Shown here: piece by piece, positions 7,589 to 16,606 of the stretch
Layout of the letters: each line of letters begins with the position of its first letter
How positions within the stretch are numbered: position 1 is the first letter of the stretch
Source: Actinomadura pelletieri DSM 43383
Lineage (GTDB): Bacteria > Actinomycetota > Actinomycetes > Streptosporangiales > Streptosporangiaceae
DNA: 64,000 nucleotides
Assembly: GCF_003634705.1 (NCBI RefSeq)
Contig: NZ_RBWU01000004.1
Location: 372,001 to 436,000, forward strand
Direction: 5' to 3'
Translations under genes and position numbers: made by a program
The notes under the pieces: model-generated
Databases searched by the model: none
The model's input: the letters and a program-made list of their open reading frames with translations, nothing else
Told to the model about the DNA's origin: nothing

Positions 7589-9523
7589 CTACCCGAGCAC
7601 TTCGCGGCCGCCGCGCGCCAGCGGCAGCATGATCTTGCTGACGCCGGGCCGCACGGCCACCTCGGTGCCCGGACGGTGCCGCAGCGTGTAGTCGTAGTCG
7701 GTGGACAGCAGGATCACGCCCAGCCGGTGACCGGGCTTCACGACGTAGTCGGTCGGTTCGAGGTCCCAGCGGAACGTGTAGCTCTTGCCGGGCTTGATCG
7801 GTTCCGAGCGGCTGATGCTGCGCCGGTTCCGCACGTCCAGCCACCCCCGGGTGATGATCTTGTAGGGGGCGGTCTCCATCCGGTGCCGCTGCCGGATCGT
7901 GCAGCCGACGTCGCCGGTCACGGTCTCCCCGAAGCAGACCTGGTCGTCGGTGTTGGTCCGGGCGCCCGTGGGACGGCTGTCGGTGCCGTAGTCGACCAGC
8001 AGCGCCGTCAGGTACGGCGACCGCCCGTCGAGCGAGGCGCGCACCGACATCGACGGGATGCCGTTCACCCGGACGGGCCCGCGCAGCGGTCCCGTCAGGT
8101 AGGCGAGCCGGTTCGGGTCGACCTTGTTCTCGTTGACGAGGAGTTCCTCGGCGGTGCGGGTCCTGCCGGCGTCGGTGAACGTCTGCGTCTCACCGGACCG
8201 GGACCGCAGGCCCAGGGTGCCCGGCTGGCCCTCGGGGCCGGCGTTCAGGCTGACGTCGACGGTGCGGGTGCCGGGCACGGGCCAGTCCTTCGCCGTCTCC
8301 CACGTGCCGTCCGGCTTCTCGACGTCCACCCGCGGCTCGCGCTCGACGCCGTTGCGGATGCCGTACAGGTAGCGGTCGAACCAGTGGTGCGTCTGCCTCA
8401 GCCACTCCTCGACCCGCCACCGGAACGGCGTGGCGTGGCTGGCCTGGTGCAGCCACAGCTTGCGCGGCACGCCCGCGGTCTTCAGGGCGTTCCACCACTG
8501 CACGGAGTTCTTGACCTTGACATTCCAGTCGTTGACGCCGTGCACGACCATGACGGCGGCGCGCACCTTCCGCGCCTGGTCGACATAGTCGCGCTCCGCC
8601 CAGATCTTGCCGTAGTCGCCGGTCTCGCGGTCCTGCGTCGCGGCGATCTCGTCGATGATCTTCTTGCAGACCTCGGGGTTGTCGCGGGTCAGCACCACCT
8701 TGGCGAGGATGTCGAGGTCCTCGCCCTGGAAGCCGCCGGGCGCGACCACGCCGCCGCCCGCGCGGTAGTAGTCGTACCAGTTGGAGATCCCGGCGATGGG
8801 CACGATCGCCTTCAGGCCCTCGACGCCGGTGGCGGCGGCCATGTTCGGCAGCGTTCCGTTGTAGGACTGGCCGATCATGCCGACGTTGCCGGTGGACCAG
8901 GACGCCTTCACCGGCGTGCCGTCCGGCGCCCAGCCCCGGGCGCGGCCGTTGAGCCAGTCCACCGCGGCCTTGGCGCCCGCCTGCTCGCTGCGGTCCCCGG
9001 ACGTCGGGCAGCCCGTCGAGCCGCCCGTCCCGATGCTGTCCAGGTTCGCGATGGCGTACCCGCGGGGCAGGAAGTAGTTGTCGTAGTAGCCGGGGAAGAC
9101 CTCGGCGAGACTTCGGAACGGCGGCGCGAGCGACCGGCCCTGCGCGTCGTCGACGTCGACCGGATGCATCGGGACGTCGTGGGTGCCGGCCCAGTACGGG
9201 CTGGCCTCCATGATCGTCGGGACCTTCAGCCCGGCGGTGTCGGTCTCCTTCGGCCGCATGATCCGCATCTGGACGCGGTCGCGGACACCGTCGCGGTCGC
9301 TGTCGACGGTGGTCTCGATCATGACGGTCTGCGTGACGGCGTCGGCGCGGGAGAAGACCGGCTTCGTTTCGCCGCCCTTCACCGTGACCGTCGGCGCCGA
9401 CCCCGACCCGGGCGGCGCGGACCTCGGGGGTCCGGCCGCCCCCGCCGGCAGCGCGGTGAGGGCGAGCAGCGCGGCCGTGAGGAAGATCACGCCGGTGCCG
9501 CCTGACGGGAGCTTACGTTTCAC
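7589..9523 (-). CDS. Secreted CocE/NonD-type hydrolase (X-Pro dipeptidyl-peptidase-like)
   Basis: 644 aa from GTG 9523, with GGAG 5 nt upstream; ATGs further up are not supported. The N-terminus is a signal peptide (VKRKLPSGG, then the hydrophobic VIFLTAALLALTALPAGA, cleavage after AGA). The alpha/beta hydrolase core has nucleophile elbow GQSYNG (Ser at about residue 219), tryptophan/tyrosine pairs typical of the family, and HQASH around residue 361 as candidate catalytic His. The C-terminal third is the jelly-roll X-Pro DPP C-domain (SMSVRASLDG ... SYTFRWDLEPTDYVV). Members cleave Xaa-Pro dipeptides or esters; the substrate is not predictable. Exported, probably extracellular. Confidence 0.9.
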   Translation of the reverse strand: MKRKLPSGGTGVIFLTAALLALTALPAGAAGPPRSAPPGSGSAPTVTVKGGETKPVFSRADAVTQTVMIETTVDSDRDGVRDRVQMRIMRPKETDTAGLKVPTIMEASPYWAGTHDVPMHPVDVDDAQGRSLAPPFRSLAEVFPGYYDNYFLPRGYAIANLDSIGTGGSTGCPTSGDRSEQAGAKAAVDWLNGRARGWAPDGTPVKASWSTGNVGMIGQSYNGTLPNMAAATGVEGLKAIVPIAGISNWYDYYRAGGGVVAPGGFQGEDLDILAKVVLTRDNPEVCKKIIDEIAATQDRETGDYGKIWAERDYVDQARKVRAAVMVVHGVNDWNVKVKNSVQWWNALKTAGVPRKLWLHQASHATPFRWRVEEWLRQTHHWFDRYLYGIRNGVEREPRVDVEKPDGTWETAKDWPVPGTRTVDVSLNAGPEGQPGTLGLRSRSGETQTFTDAGRTRTAEELLVNENKVDPNRLAYLTGPLRGPVRVNGIPSMSVRASLDGRSPYLTALLVDYGTDSRPTGARTNTDDQVCFGETVTGDVGCTIRQRHRMETAPYKIITRGWLDVRNRRSISRSEPIKPGKSYTFRWDLEPTDYVVKPGHRLGVILLSTDYDYTLRHRPGTEVAVRPGVSKIMLPLARGGREVLG

Positions 9524-9801
9524 TGGGGCTCCTGGGAGGTGTGAGCCTGAGGATGGGGACATCATTAACTCGCGCAGGCGCGGTGAAGTCCATAAGCACC
9601 GCGTTTTCGTGCGCCGCCGGATCGTGATCATGGTGGCCCGGCAGGTGGCCCGGTTACGCCATGAGCGGACGCGGGAAGGCGGCGGTGCGGGCCCGCGTTG
9701 TTCGGGCCGGGCTCGGGCAGTGCTTACTTGATTACACGGCCTTGATCGGGTCGGTTCGACCGCGTCCGGTCGAATCGACGGGGTGGACTCCGGAGGCGCT
9801 T

Positions 9802-11757
9802 GTGGGAATGCCGGGAATGCCGGGCAACGGCTGGCAGGTGATGGCCTCGTTCCGCAGGGACGGTTCCGTCATGCAGCAGAAGCTCAAGCCCGGCACCGTC
9901 GGACGGATCGCCGGGTACGCCCGGCCCTACGTCCGTGAGCTGGTCCTGTTCCTCACCCTGAACTCGTTCGCCGCGCTGATCGTCGTCGCCAACCCCCTGC
10001 TGCTGAAGGCGATCATCGACCAGGGCATCGTGGCGGGACGGCAGGGCCTGGTGATCTGGCTCGCCGCCGCCGTCGCCGGACTCGCCCTGGTGGAGGCCGT
10101 GCTCAGCCTCGCGCAACGGTGGTATTCGGCGCGCATCGGCGAGGGACTCATCTACGACCTGCGCAGCCAGGTCTTCGCGCACGTCCAGCGCCAGCCCGTC
10201 GCGTTCTTCATGCGCGCCCAGACCGGCTCGCTCGTCAGCCGCCTCAACAACGACGTCATCGGCGCGCAGCGCGCCCTCACCACCACCCTGTCGGCGGTGG
10301 TGTCGAACGTGATCAGCCTGGTCCTGGTGCTGGTCACCATGATGATCCTGTCGTGGCAGGTGACACTGATCGCGCTGCTGCTCCTGCCGATCTTCATCCT
10401 GCCGGCGAAATGGGTCGGCAAGCGCCTCCAGCGCGTCAGCCGCGAGCAGATGGTGCTGGACGCCGAGATGGGCTCGCTGATGACCGAGCGGTTCAACGTG
10501 GCGGGCGCGATGCTGGCCAAGCTCTACGGGCGTCCCGCCGAGGAGGAGGAGAACTTCTCCGGCCGCGCCGCCCGCGTCCGCGACGTCGGGGTCGTCGCCG
10601 CCATGTACGGCCGGGTGTTCTTCACCGCCCTCACCCTCGTCGCGGCCCTCGCCACCGCCATGGTGTACGGCGTCGGCGGCTACCTGGTCGTGGACGGCAC
10701 CCTCCAGCTCGGCACGCTCGTCGCCCTCGCGACCCTGCTCACCCGCATGTACGGGCCGCTGACCGCGCTGTCGAACGTCCATGTGGACGTCATGACCGCA
10801 CTCGTCAGCTTCGACCGGGTCTTCGAGGTCCTCGACCTGAAGCCGCTGATCCGCGACCGCGAGGACGCCCGCCCGCTCGCCGAACGGCCCGTTTCGCCGG
10901 GCTCGGGCTCGGCGCCGTCCCTGCGCAAGGCGCCCTCGATCCAGTTCGACCACGTCCGGTTCGCGTACCCGTCCGCGGAGGAGGTGTCGCTGGCGTCCCT
11001 GGAGTCGATCGCCCGCACCGACACCGCGCCCGGACGCGAGGTCCTGCACGACGTCGACTTCACCGCCGCGCCGGGCTCGCTCGTCGCGCTCGTCGGCCCG
11101 TCCGGCGCGGGCAAGTCGACGATCACGCACCTGGTGTCGCGGCTGTACGACGTGTCCGACGGCGCCGTCCGGATCGGCGGCGTGGACGTCCGCGACGTCA
11201 CCCTCGAATCGCTGCGCGCCGAGATCGGCGTGGTCAGCCAGGACGCGCACCTGTTCCACGACACGATCCGCGAGAACATGCGCTACGCCCGCCCGGACGC
11301 CACCGACACGGAGATCCTCGCCGCGCTGGAGGCCGCGCAGATCGGCGCCCTCGTCACCGCGATGCCCGAGGGCCTCGACACCGTCGTCGGCGACCGCGGC
11401 TACCGGCTGTCCGGCGGGGAGAAGCAGCGTCTCGCCATCGCCCGGCTGCTGCTCAAGGCGCCGTCGGTGGTCGTGCTGGACGAGGCGACCGCGCATCTGG
11501 ACTCCGAGTCCGAGGCGGCCGTACAGCGCGCGCTGCGGACCGCCCTCGCCGGACGGACGTCCCTGGTGATCGCGCACCGCCTGTCCACGATCCGGGAGGC
11601 CGACCAGATCCTGGTGATCGACGAGGGCCGGGTCGCCGAGCGCGGACGGCACGAGGAGCTGCTGCTCCAGGGCGGCCTGTACGCGGAGCTGTACCGCACG
11701 CAGTTCTCCCACCAGCGCGACGAGGAGCGGCGGACGGAGCCGCTCGGCGCCGAGTGA
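9802..11757 (+). CDS. ABC exporter, fused permease-ATPase
   Basis: 651 aa. GTG 9802 is chosen because CGGAGG lies 5 nt upstream; ATG 9808, 9817 or 9841 are alternatives. Residues about 50-345 hold six membrane segments (e.g. LVLFLTLNSFAALIVV, VVSNVISLVLVLVTMMIL, VTLIALLLLPIFILPA) of the type-IV exporter fold. An insert of about 40 residues (PVSPGSGSAPSLRKAP; EEVSLASLESIARTD) precedes and interrupts the start of the ATPase. The ATPase has Walker A GPSGAGKST (about 432), signature LSGGEKQR (about 536) and VVLDEAT. Half-size exporters work as dimers and pump lipids or drugs outward. Divergent from the CocE gene; substrate unknown. Confidence 0.9.
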   Translation: MGMPGMPGNGWQVMASFRRDGSVMQQKLKPGTVGRIAGYARPYVRELVLFLTLNSFAALIVVANPLLLKAIIDQGIVAGRQGLVIWLAAAVAGLALVEAVLSLAQRWYSARIGEGLIYDLRSQVFAHVQRQPVAFFMRAQTGSLVSRLNNDVIGAQRALTTTLSAVVSNVISLVLVLVTMMILSWQVTLIALLLLPIFILPAKWVGKRLQRVSREQMVLDAEMGSLMTERFNVAGAMLAKLYGRPAEEEENFSGRAARVRDVGVVAAMYGRVFFTALTLVAALATAMVYGVGGYLVVDGTLQLGTLVALATLLTRMYGPLTALSNVHVDVMTALVSFDRVFEVLDLKPLIRDREDARPLAERPVSPGSGSAPSLRKAPSIQFDHVRFAYPSAEEVSLASLESIARTDTAPGREVLHDVDFTAAPGSLVALVGPSGAGKSTITHLVSRLYDVSDGAVRIGGVDVRDVTLESLRAEIGVVSQDAHLFHDTIRENMRYARPDATDTEILAALEAAQIGALVTAMPEGLDTVVGDRGYRLSGGEKQRLAIARLLLKAPSVVVLDEATAHLDSESEAAVQRALRTALAGRTSLVIAHRLSTIREADQILVIDEGRVAERGRHEELLLQGGLYAELYRTQFSHQRDEERRTEPLGAE

Positions 11758-11790
11758 CCGGTTCGGACGTCCGGGTTCGGACGCCCGGGT

Positions 11791-12747
11791 TCAGACGTCC
11801 GAGGTGAGGCGGTATCCGAGCCGCCGCAGCTCCGTACCGGCGACCTTCTCGACCTGGGCGACCTGCCGCGCCGTCAGCCGCTCCCGCCAGGAGCCGACGC
11901 CCCCGTCGTCCTTCTCGGCGGGACGGACCAGACCCGACAGGGCCGTCCTGGAGATCGGCGCGTCCAGATACCGCGACAGGTCGTCACCGACCCGGCGCGG
12001 TTTCCTCACCAGGTCCTCGTACCGGATGGTGAGCAGCTGCTCCTCCGGGACCTGTTGACGGAGCCGCGCGCTGAGCCGCACCGCCCCCCGCCACCGCAGC
12101 GCGCATTTGACGGCGGGCGCGGCGCGCGGCCAGCGGTTCCGCTCGGTGTGGTCCTCGACGCCGTAGAACAGGTTCGGGAACACCGTGTCGAGGTTGTCGA
12201 GCCCCGGTTTGAACCAGGCGAGGCAGCGCTCGTCTTCCAGCATGTCGGCGACCGCGTCCCGGCCGTCCCGGATCACCTGGACGAGTTGCGCGTCGGGGAA
12301 GGCGTCCAGCAGCACGTCCGCGCTGTAGATCAGGTCGGGGGACGCGTCGGCGAACCGGGCGATGCCACCGGGATCCGCGCACGGCTCCATGCCCGGCCCC
12401 GCCGCGGCCCCGGGATCCCCGGGCGGCCTCGGAGGGAGCCCGGCCAGCTCGCGGCACTCCGGCGGGCACTGCGCGCAGCTCCGGGCCGACACGAGCCACG
12501 CCTCGGCGTAGGCGTCCCGCAGCACCCGCGCCGCGCCCGTCCCGCGCTCGGTCGCGATCGACGGCTGCCGGGCGAACGCGTAGGTGACGCGCAGGACGCC
12601 GTGACGCCCGGTGGTCAGATGGAAGCCGGGGGAGCGTTTGATCGCACGCGCCAGCGGCTCCGCACCGGAGTGCGGAGCGCCCAGGATGAACACCGGGCGG
12701 CGGACCTTGGTGCCGTTGACCACCAGGATGTGCGGCGTCGACCTCAT
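11791..12747 (-). CDS. Sulfotransferase family protein
   Basis: 318 aa. The 5'-phosphosulfate-binding loop is recognisable as VFILGAPHSGAEPLARAI (about 20-36) and the 3'-phosphate site as VQVIRDGRDAVADML (about 156-170), the two PAPS-binding signatures. Central residues 90-130 hold a cysteine-rich, proline-rich insert (CAQCPPECREL), unusual for the family and possibly metal binding. C-terminal RYEDLVRKPRR is also typical. It would transfer sulfate from PAPS to an alcohol or sugar; acceptor unknown. The ATG at 12747 has no good ribosome binding site. Convergent with the ABC exporter, divergent from the sirtuin. Confidence 0.85.
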   Translation of the reverse strand: MRSTPHILVVNGTKVRRPVFILGAPHSGAEPLARAIKRSPGFHLTTGRHGVLRVTYAFARQPSIATERGTGAARVLRDAYAEAWLVSARSCAQCPPECRELAGLPPRPPGDPGAAAGPGMEPCADPGGIARFADASPDLIYSADVLLDAFPDAQLVQVIRDGRDAVADMLEDERCLAWFKPGLDNLDTVFPNLFYGVEDHTERNRWPRAAPAVKCALRWRGAVRLSARLRQQVPEEQLLTIRYEDLVRKPRRVGDDLSRYLDAPISRTALSGLVRPAEKDDGGVGSWRERLTARQVAQVEKVAGTELRRLGYRLTSDV

Positions 12748-12826
12748 ACCGGGGCAAGTTTGTCACCTTTTGAGGCCTGGCAAGTCCGTGACGCTCCGTA
12801 AAGGACGGCGCGGGTCCGGACGGATC

Positions 12827-12832
12827 TACCAT
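12827..12832 (+). promoter_or_regulatory. Probable -10 box of leaderless sirtuin transcript
   Basis: TACCAT fits TANNNT and ends 6 nt before GTG 12839. There is no Shine-Dalgarno sequence in the gap. Confidence 0.45.
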
Positions 12833-12838
12833 GGTGGG

Positions 12839-13618
12839 GTGGACGCTCCCCGGACCCTCGCCGACTTCCTGCCCGTCGCCGAGGCCATCACCGTTCTGAC
12901 CGGCGCCGGAATCTCCACCGACAGCGGCATCCCCGACTACCGCGGCCCGCAGGGCGTCTGGACGAAGGACCCCACCGCCGAGGCGATGTCCACGATCGAC
13001 GCCTACCTCGCCGACCCCGAGGTACGGCGCCGCACCTGGCGGGCCCGCCGCGACAGCCCCGTGTGGGACGCCGAGCCCAACGCCGCCCACACCGCCCTCG
13101 TCGCGCTTGAGCGCGCCGGACGGCTCCGCGCGCTCATCACCCAGAACATCGACGGCCTGCACCAGCGCGCGGGCTCGTCCGCCGACAAGGTCATCGAGAT
13201 CCACGGCACGATGCGCGAGGCGGTCTGCCTGTCCTGCGACCTGCGCACCCCGATGCCCGAGATCCTCGCGCGCCTCGACGCCGGTGAGGACGACCCGCCG
13301 TGCGTCTCCTGCGGCGGCGTGCAGAAGTCCGCGACGATCTCCTTCGGGCAGGCCCTCGACCAGGACGTCCTGGACGCGGCGATCACCGCGGCGCGGTCCT
13401 GCGACCTGTTCGTCGCGGTCGGCACGTCGTTGACCGTCCAGCCCGCCGCCGGGCTCTGTCTGGAGGCCGTCGACCACGGCGCCCTCCTGGTGATCATCAA
13501 CGCGGCCGAGACCCCCTACGATGGGCTGGCCGACGCGGTGCTGCGCCACCCGATCGGCGAGACGTTGCCGCGCCTGGCCGACCTCGCGCTCGGTACCGGA
13601 AGGACGACGGGGAGATGA
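12839..13618 (+). CDS. Sir2-family NAD-dependent protein deacylase
   Basis: 259 aa from GTG 12839 (VDAPRTLADFL); no in-frame ATG exists nearby. NAD-binding motifs TGAGIS (about 21-26), GIPDYRGPQGVW, TQNIDGLHQRAG (about 101-112) and catalytic His in EIHGTM are intact. Two CxxC pairs, CLSC and CVSC, form the structural zinc site. The late NAD motifs GTSLTVQPAAG and INAAETPYD are also present. It removes acetyl or longer acyl groups from lysines using NAD, typically regulating acyl-CoA synthetases. It is about 10 kb from the acyl-CoA synthetase gene at 23012, a possible target (inference). Confidence 0.93.
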   Translation: MDAPRTLADFLPVAEAITVLTGAGISTDSGIPDYRGPQGVWTKDPTAEAMSTIDAYLADPEVRRRTWRARRDSPVWDAEPNAAHTALVALERAGRLRALITQNIDGLHQRAGSSADKVIEIHGTMREAVCLSCDLRTPMPEILARLDAGEDDPPCVSCGGVQKSATISFGQALDQDVLDAAITAARSCDLFVAVGTSLTVQPAAGLCLEAVDHGALLVIINAAETPYDGLADAVLRHPIGETLPRLADLALGTGRTTGR

Positions 13619-13706
13619 TCTGTTGGCGGGTCGTGACCCGGCGCCCCTTCCACTGGCGTCCGGATCCTGACAAGCTCTATCCGTCGCGGTGCGAGGAGGG
13701 ATCGGG

Positions 13707-14813
13707 TTGAACAGCGGGGGCACCCGAGCGGAGGCGGCCGACGGGCCGTCCGCCGCGCCCACCGCCGATCGAGTGGGCGGTGGGCGGCGAACACGGGAAA
13801 CCCGCAGGTACGGGCGTTTGCGGCCCGGTGACCGCGTCGCCGTCGTCGCGCCCAGCGGTCCCGTCGACCCCGTCCGGCTGGAGGCCGGCTGCGCCGTCCT
13901 GCGGCGTGTCGGACTTGACCCGGCGGTCGGAAAACACACGTTGGACCTTGTCAACCTGGGGTCTTTGGGAACGGTCCGAAATGACTGGCATCGGCTCGCC
14001 GGAAGCGACACGGACCGGGCCGCCGACCTGCAGGAGGCCTGGTGCGATCCCGAGATCAGGGCGGTGGTCTGCGCCCGCGGCGGCTACGGCGCCACCCGGG
14101 TCCTGGACCATCTTGACTGGGCGGCGCTCGCCGACGCGACCGAGGCGTCCGTCGCGTCCGGCCGCGGCCCGAAGATCCTGCACGGCTCCAGCGACATCAC
14201 CGCCCTGCACGCCGCCTTCGGCGCGCGGCTCGGCGTCACGACCTCTTTCGGTCCCATGCCCGCCGGAGTGATCGCCGACCTCGCCCCGGCCGTATCGCAG
14301 GACATGCCCGACGAAAGACTCGAAGGTCTCCGCGCGGCCCTGTTCGGCGATCCCGTCGTCCTGCCCGGCACGCGCGCGCTGCGGCCGGGACGCGCGGAGG
14401 GCCCGCTGACCGGCGGCACCCTGTCGCTCCTGACCGCCCTCCTCGGCACCCCGTACGCCCCACCGCCCGCCGCCGGACGCGTCGTCTTCCTGGAGGACGT
14501 GACCGAGGCGCCCTACCGAATCGACCGGATGCTCGTCCAACTCCTCCAGGCCGGCTGGTTCGACGGCGCCGCCGGGATCGCGCTCGGCTCCTGGCACGAC
14601 TGCGGCGACCCCGCCGAACTCGACTCGGTCCTGACCGCGCGGCTCGGGCCGCTCGGCGTCCCCATCCTGGCGGGCGTCCCCGCCGGACACGGCCCGCGCC
14701 AGCACACGCTGGAACTCGGCGCCCCCGCCCTGCTCGACACGGGCTCCCTCGAACTCGGTGTGCCGGACGTCGGCGCGCTCACCCTCCCAGCGCTCCCAGG
14801 AGGTGCGCGATGA
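13707..14813 (+). CDS. LD-carboxypeptidase (peptidase family S66)
   Basis: 368 aa. GAGGAGGG (13693-13700) sits 6 nt before TTG 13707, so TTG is preferred; GTG 13689 in the same frame would start inside the region of that site. The fold is S66: N-terminal VAVVAPSGPVD, nucleophile Ser in GSSDITALHA (about residue 161), Glu in LEDVTEAPYRIDRML and His in GVPAGHGP complete the Ser-His-Glu triad. These enzymes trim the terminal D-Ala from tetrapeptides in peptidoglycan recycling, or cleave microcin-type peptides (MccF branch). N-terminal 40 residues are low-complexity. Overlaps the next gene by ATGA. Confidence 0.9.
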   Translation: MNSGGTRAEAADGPSAAPTADRVGGGRRTRETRRYGRLRPGDRVAVVAPSGPVDPVRLEAGCAVLRRVGLDPAVGKHTLDLVNLGSLGTVRNDWHRLAGSDTDRAADLQEAWCDPEIRAVVCARGGYGATRVLDHLDWAALADATEASVASGRGPKILHGSSDITALHAAFGARLGVTTSFGPMPAGVIADLAPAVSQDMPDERLEGLRAALFGDPVVLPGTRALRPGRAEGPLTGGTLSLLTALLGTPYAPPPAAGRVVFLEDVTEAPYRIDRMLVQLLQAGWFDGAAGIALGSWHDCGDPAELDSVLTARLGPLGVPILAGVPAGHGPRQHTLELGAPALLDTGSLELGVPDVGALTLPALPGGAR

Positions 14814-15712
14814 GCGGCCGCCATTCTCGTTCCGACGCGGGTTCCGACCCGTCGCAGGACGGCACCCTCGACTCGCTGCTCGTGCTCGTGGCCGAAAGCC
14901 TCGGCTACAGCTGCAGTCCCGGCCCCGGCGAGATCGTCATGCTGGAGGGCCCGCGACGCCTGCCCGTCAACATGCGCGACGTGCGGCAGCTGGCCCGGCT
15001 GGTGCCGCGCACCGACTGGCCCGCCGTCGTGTCCGACTACGTCACCACCATCGTCACCTCGATGGAGGAGCCTCTCGACCTCAGCGACTTCGACCTCGCC
15101 CAGCACCTGCTGCGCACCCGCATCTACCCCGGCGAGGCCGACAACGGCGGGCTCGCCGCCCGCCCGTTCGCGCCCGGGTTGATCGAGGTCGTGGTCGTCG
15201 ACACGCCCACCTCCGTACGGACCCTCAGCACCGAGGAGATGAACGGCTGGCCGGTGTCGGGCGACTCGCTGTTCATGCTGGGCCGCGCCAACGTCCGCGC
15301 CGACGGACCCCTGCAGGTCGACGAGCAGGACCTCGGCGACGTCCGCGTCTCCGTCCTGCACGGCTGGACGTTCTACGTCGCGACCCACCTCGCGTGGCTG
15401 GAGGAGTACCTGACGATCGGCCCGTACGGCGCGCTGGTCATCGCCCCCAACCGCAGCCTGATCGTCGCGCACCCGCTCCTGCTCGCCGAAGAGAACCCGA
15501 GGGCCCGCTACCGCGCGGCCGTGGCCGCCGCCACCGAACTCCAGGCACAGGCCGACCGCGCCTACGAGGAGGGCCCGGGCTCGCTCAGCCCGCACCTGTA
15601 CTGGTGGCGGGCCGGCGAAATGACCTACCTGGAGACCCGCTACGAGGGCGACACACTGGTGCTACCGAAGAAGTTCTCCACGGTCCTCACCACACTCGCC
15701 GCAGAGCGGTGA
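14810..15712 (+). CDS. Conserved hypothetical protein, translationally coupled to LD-carboxypeptidase
   Basis: 300 aa; its ATG overlaps the upstream stop by 4 nt (ATGA), so expression is coupled. Soluble, acidic, without signal peptide. Recognisable stretches are YSCSPGPGEIVMLEGPRRLPVNM, DYVTTIVTSMEE and ARTRIYP-like LLRTRIYPGEAD, followed by LIEVVVVDTPTSVRTLS. The combination is reminiscent of DUF1444-like proteins, but I cannot confirm it. No catalytic motif is obvious. Because it is coupled to a peptidoglycan-recycling gene, a cell-wall-related role is possible but unproven. Confidence 0.7.
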   Translation: MSGRHSRSDAGSDPSQDGTLDSLLVLVAESLGYSCSPGPGEIVMLEGPRRLPVNMRDVRQLARLVPRTDWPAVVSDYVTTIVTSMEEPLDLSDFDLAQHLLRTRIYPGEADNGGLAARPFAPGLIEVVVVDTPTSVRTLSTEEMNGWPVSGDSLFMLGRANVRADGPLQVDEQDLGDVRVSVLHGWTFYVATHLAWLEEYLTIGPYGALVIAPNRSLIVAHPLLLAEENPRARYRAAVAAATELQAQADRAYEEGPGSLSPHLYWWRAGEMTYLETRYEGDTLVLPKKFSTVLTTLAAER

Positions 15713-15714
15713 AC

Positions 15715-15872
15715 TGTATTCATTGCAGTCCCGGCCCACTTCGCTCGCCTTGCGGCTTGCTGCGTGACCGTTCCTGGGCGAACGCGACATCGCTTCGCGA
15801 TCCGCCCGGCTCCGCTCGCCTGCGGCTTCGCTGCGCCGGGCGGGTGACGCGTTCGCGCGCGGGGTGAGGCGA
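15715..15872. repeat. Dispersed intergenic repeat, family A, copy 1
   Basis: About 158 bp starting TGTATTCATTGCAGT and containing ACTTCGCTCGCCTTGCGG, the small hairpin ATCGC-TTC-GCGAT, and the inverted pair CCGCCCGGC / GCCGGGCGG. The same sequence recurs at 30079-30436. It occupies a convergent junction (stops at 15712 and 15887). Confidence 0.85.
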
Positions 15873-15886
15873 CTTCGGAACACGTG

Positions 15887-16513
15887 TCAGACGGTTGCTG
15901 GTTCCGGGGCGTGCTCTTCGGGGGCGGTCGCGGGCGTCTTGATCGTCAGTGCGGGCAGGAGGACGTGGGTCAGCGGGCCGATCGCGAGTGCGTAGAGGAC
16001 AGTTCCGACGCCGACGGTGCCGCCGAGCAGCCAGCCGGCGGCCAGCACGGTCAACTCGATGCCCGTGCGGACGACGCGGATGGAGTGGCCGCGTGCGGCG
16101 AGCCCGGTCATCAGCCCGTCGCGCGGGCCGGGGCCGAGGCCTGCGCCGATGTAGCAGCCGGTCGCGAACCCGCCCACCAGGACGGCGGCGATGAGGTACG
16201 TCCAGCGCGCGGCGAGCGCGTCGGGGGTGGGCAGCAGCCAGAGGAACAGGTCCGCGAAGACGCCGACGAGGACGACGTTGCTGATCGTGCCGATGCCGGG
16301 CCGCTGCCGGAGCGGGATCCAGGCGACCATCACCAGCACACCCACAATGATGATCCAGGCGCCGATCGAGAGGCCGAATCGCCGGGACAGTCCCTGATGG
16401 AAGACGTCCCAGGGATCGTTGCCCAGGTTCGAGGCCACCTGGAGGGCGATGCCCAGCCCGTACAAGGCCAATCCCACGTACAGCTGCACGAGCCGACGCA
16501 CCATCAAGGCCAT
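15887..16513 (-). CDS. YczE/YitT-like membrane protein
   Basis: 208 aa with five to six hydrophobic helices. The N-terminal signature VQLYVGLALYGLGIALQVASNLGNDPWDVFHQGL and GAGLGPGPRDGLMTGL are hallmarks of the YczE family. GGAGCGGAG lies just before ATG 16513. It is divergent from a MocR-type regulator, the usual arrangement in Firmicutes and actinobacteria, where the regulator is thought to control it. Role unknown; a transporter related to PLP or amino-acid metabolism is often proposed. The last 20 residues are a polar tail. Confidence 0.85.
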   Translation of the reverse strand: MALMVRRLVQLYVGLALYGLGIALQVASNLGNDPWDVFHQGLSRRFGLSIGAWIIIVGVLVMVAWIPLRQRPGIGTISNVVLVGVFADLFLWLLPTPDALAARWTYLIAAVLVGGFATGCYIGAGLGPGPRDGLMTGLAARGHSIRVVRTGIELTVLAAGWLLGGTVGVGTVLYALAIGPLTHVLLPALTIKTPATAPEEHAPEPATV

Positions 16514-16534
16514 TGCTCCGCTCCAACCAACAAG

Positions 16535-16600
16535 AGTGACAAGTGTGCCCTACCTTGCCCGACAGTGGTCTGGTACTTACAGGGCCAATATGAGAAAGTG
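16535..16600. promoter_or_regulatory. Candidate MocR operator between YczE and regulator
   Basis: The 93-bp divergent spacer holds repeated AGTG words in one direction (16535, 16543, 16564, 16597) and inverted GCCCT / AGGGC (around 16549 and 16582). MocR regulators usually bind direct repeats in such spacers. AGTGGTCTGG (16564-16573) is the most conserved-looking part. Confidence 0.35.
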
Positions 16601-16606
16601 GCTCGT

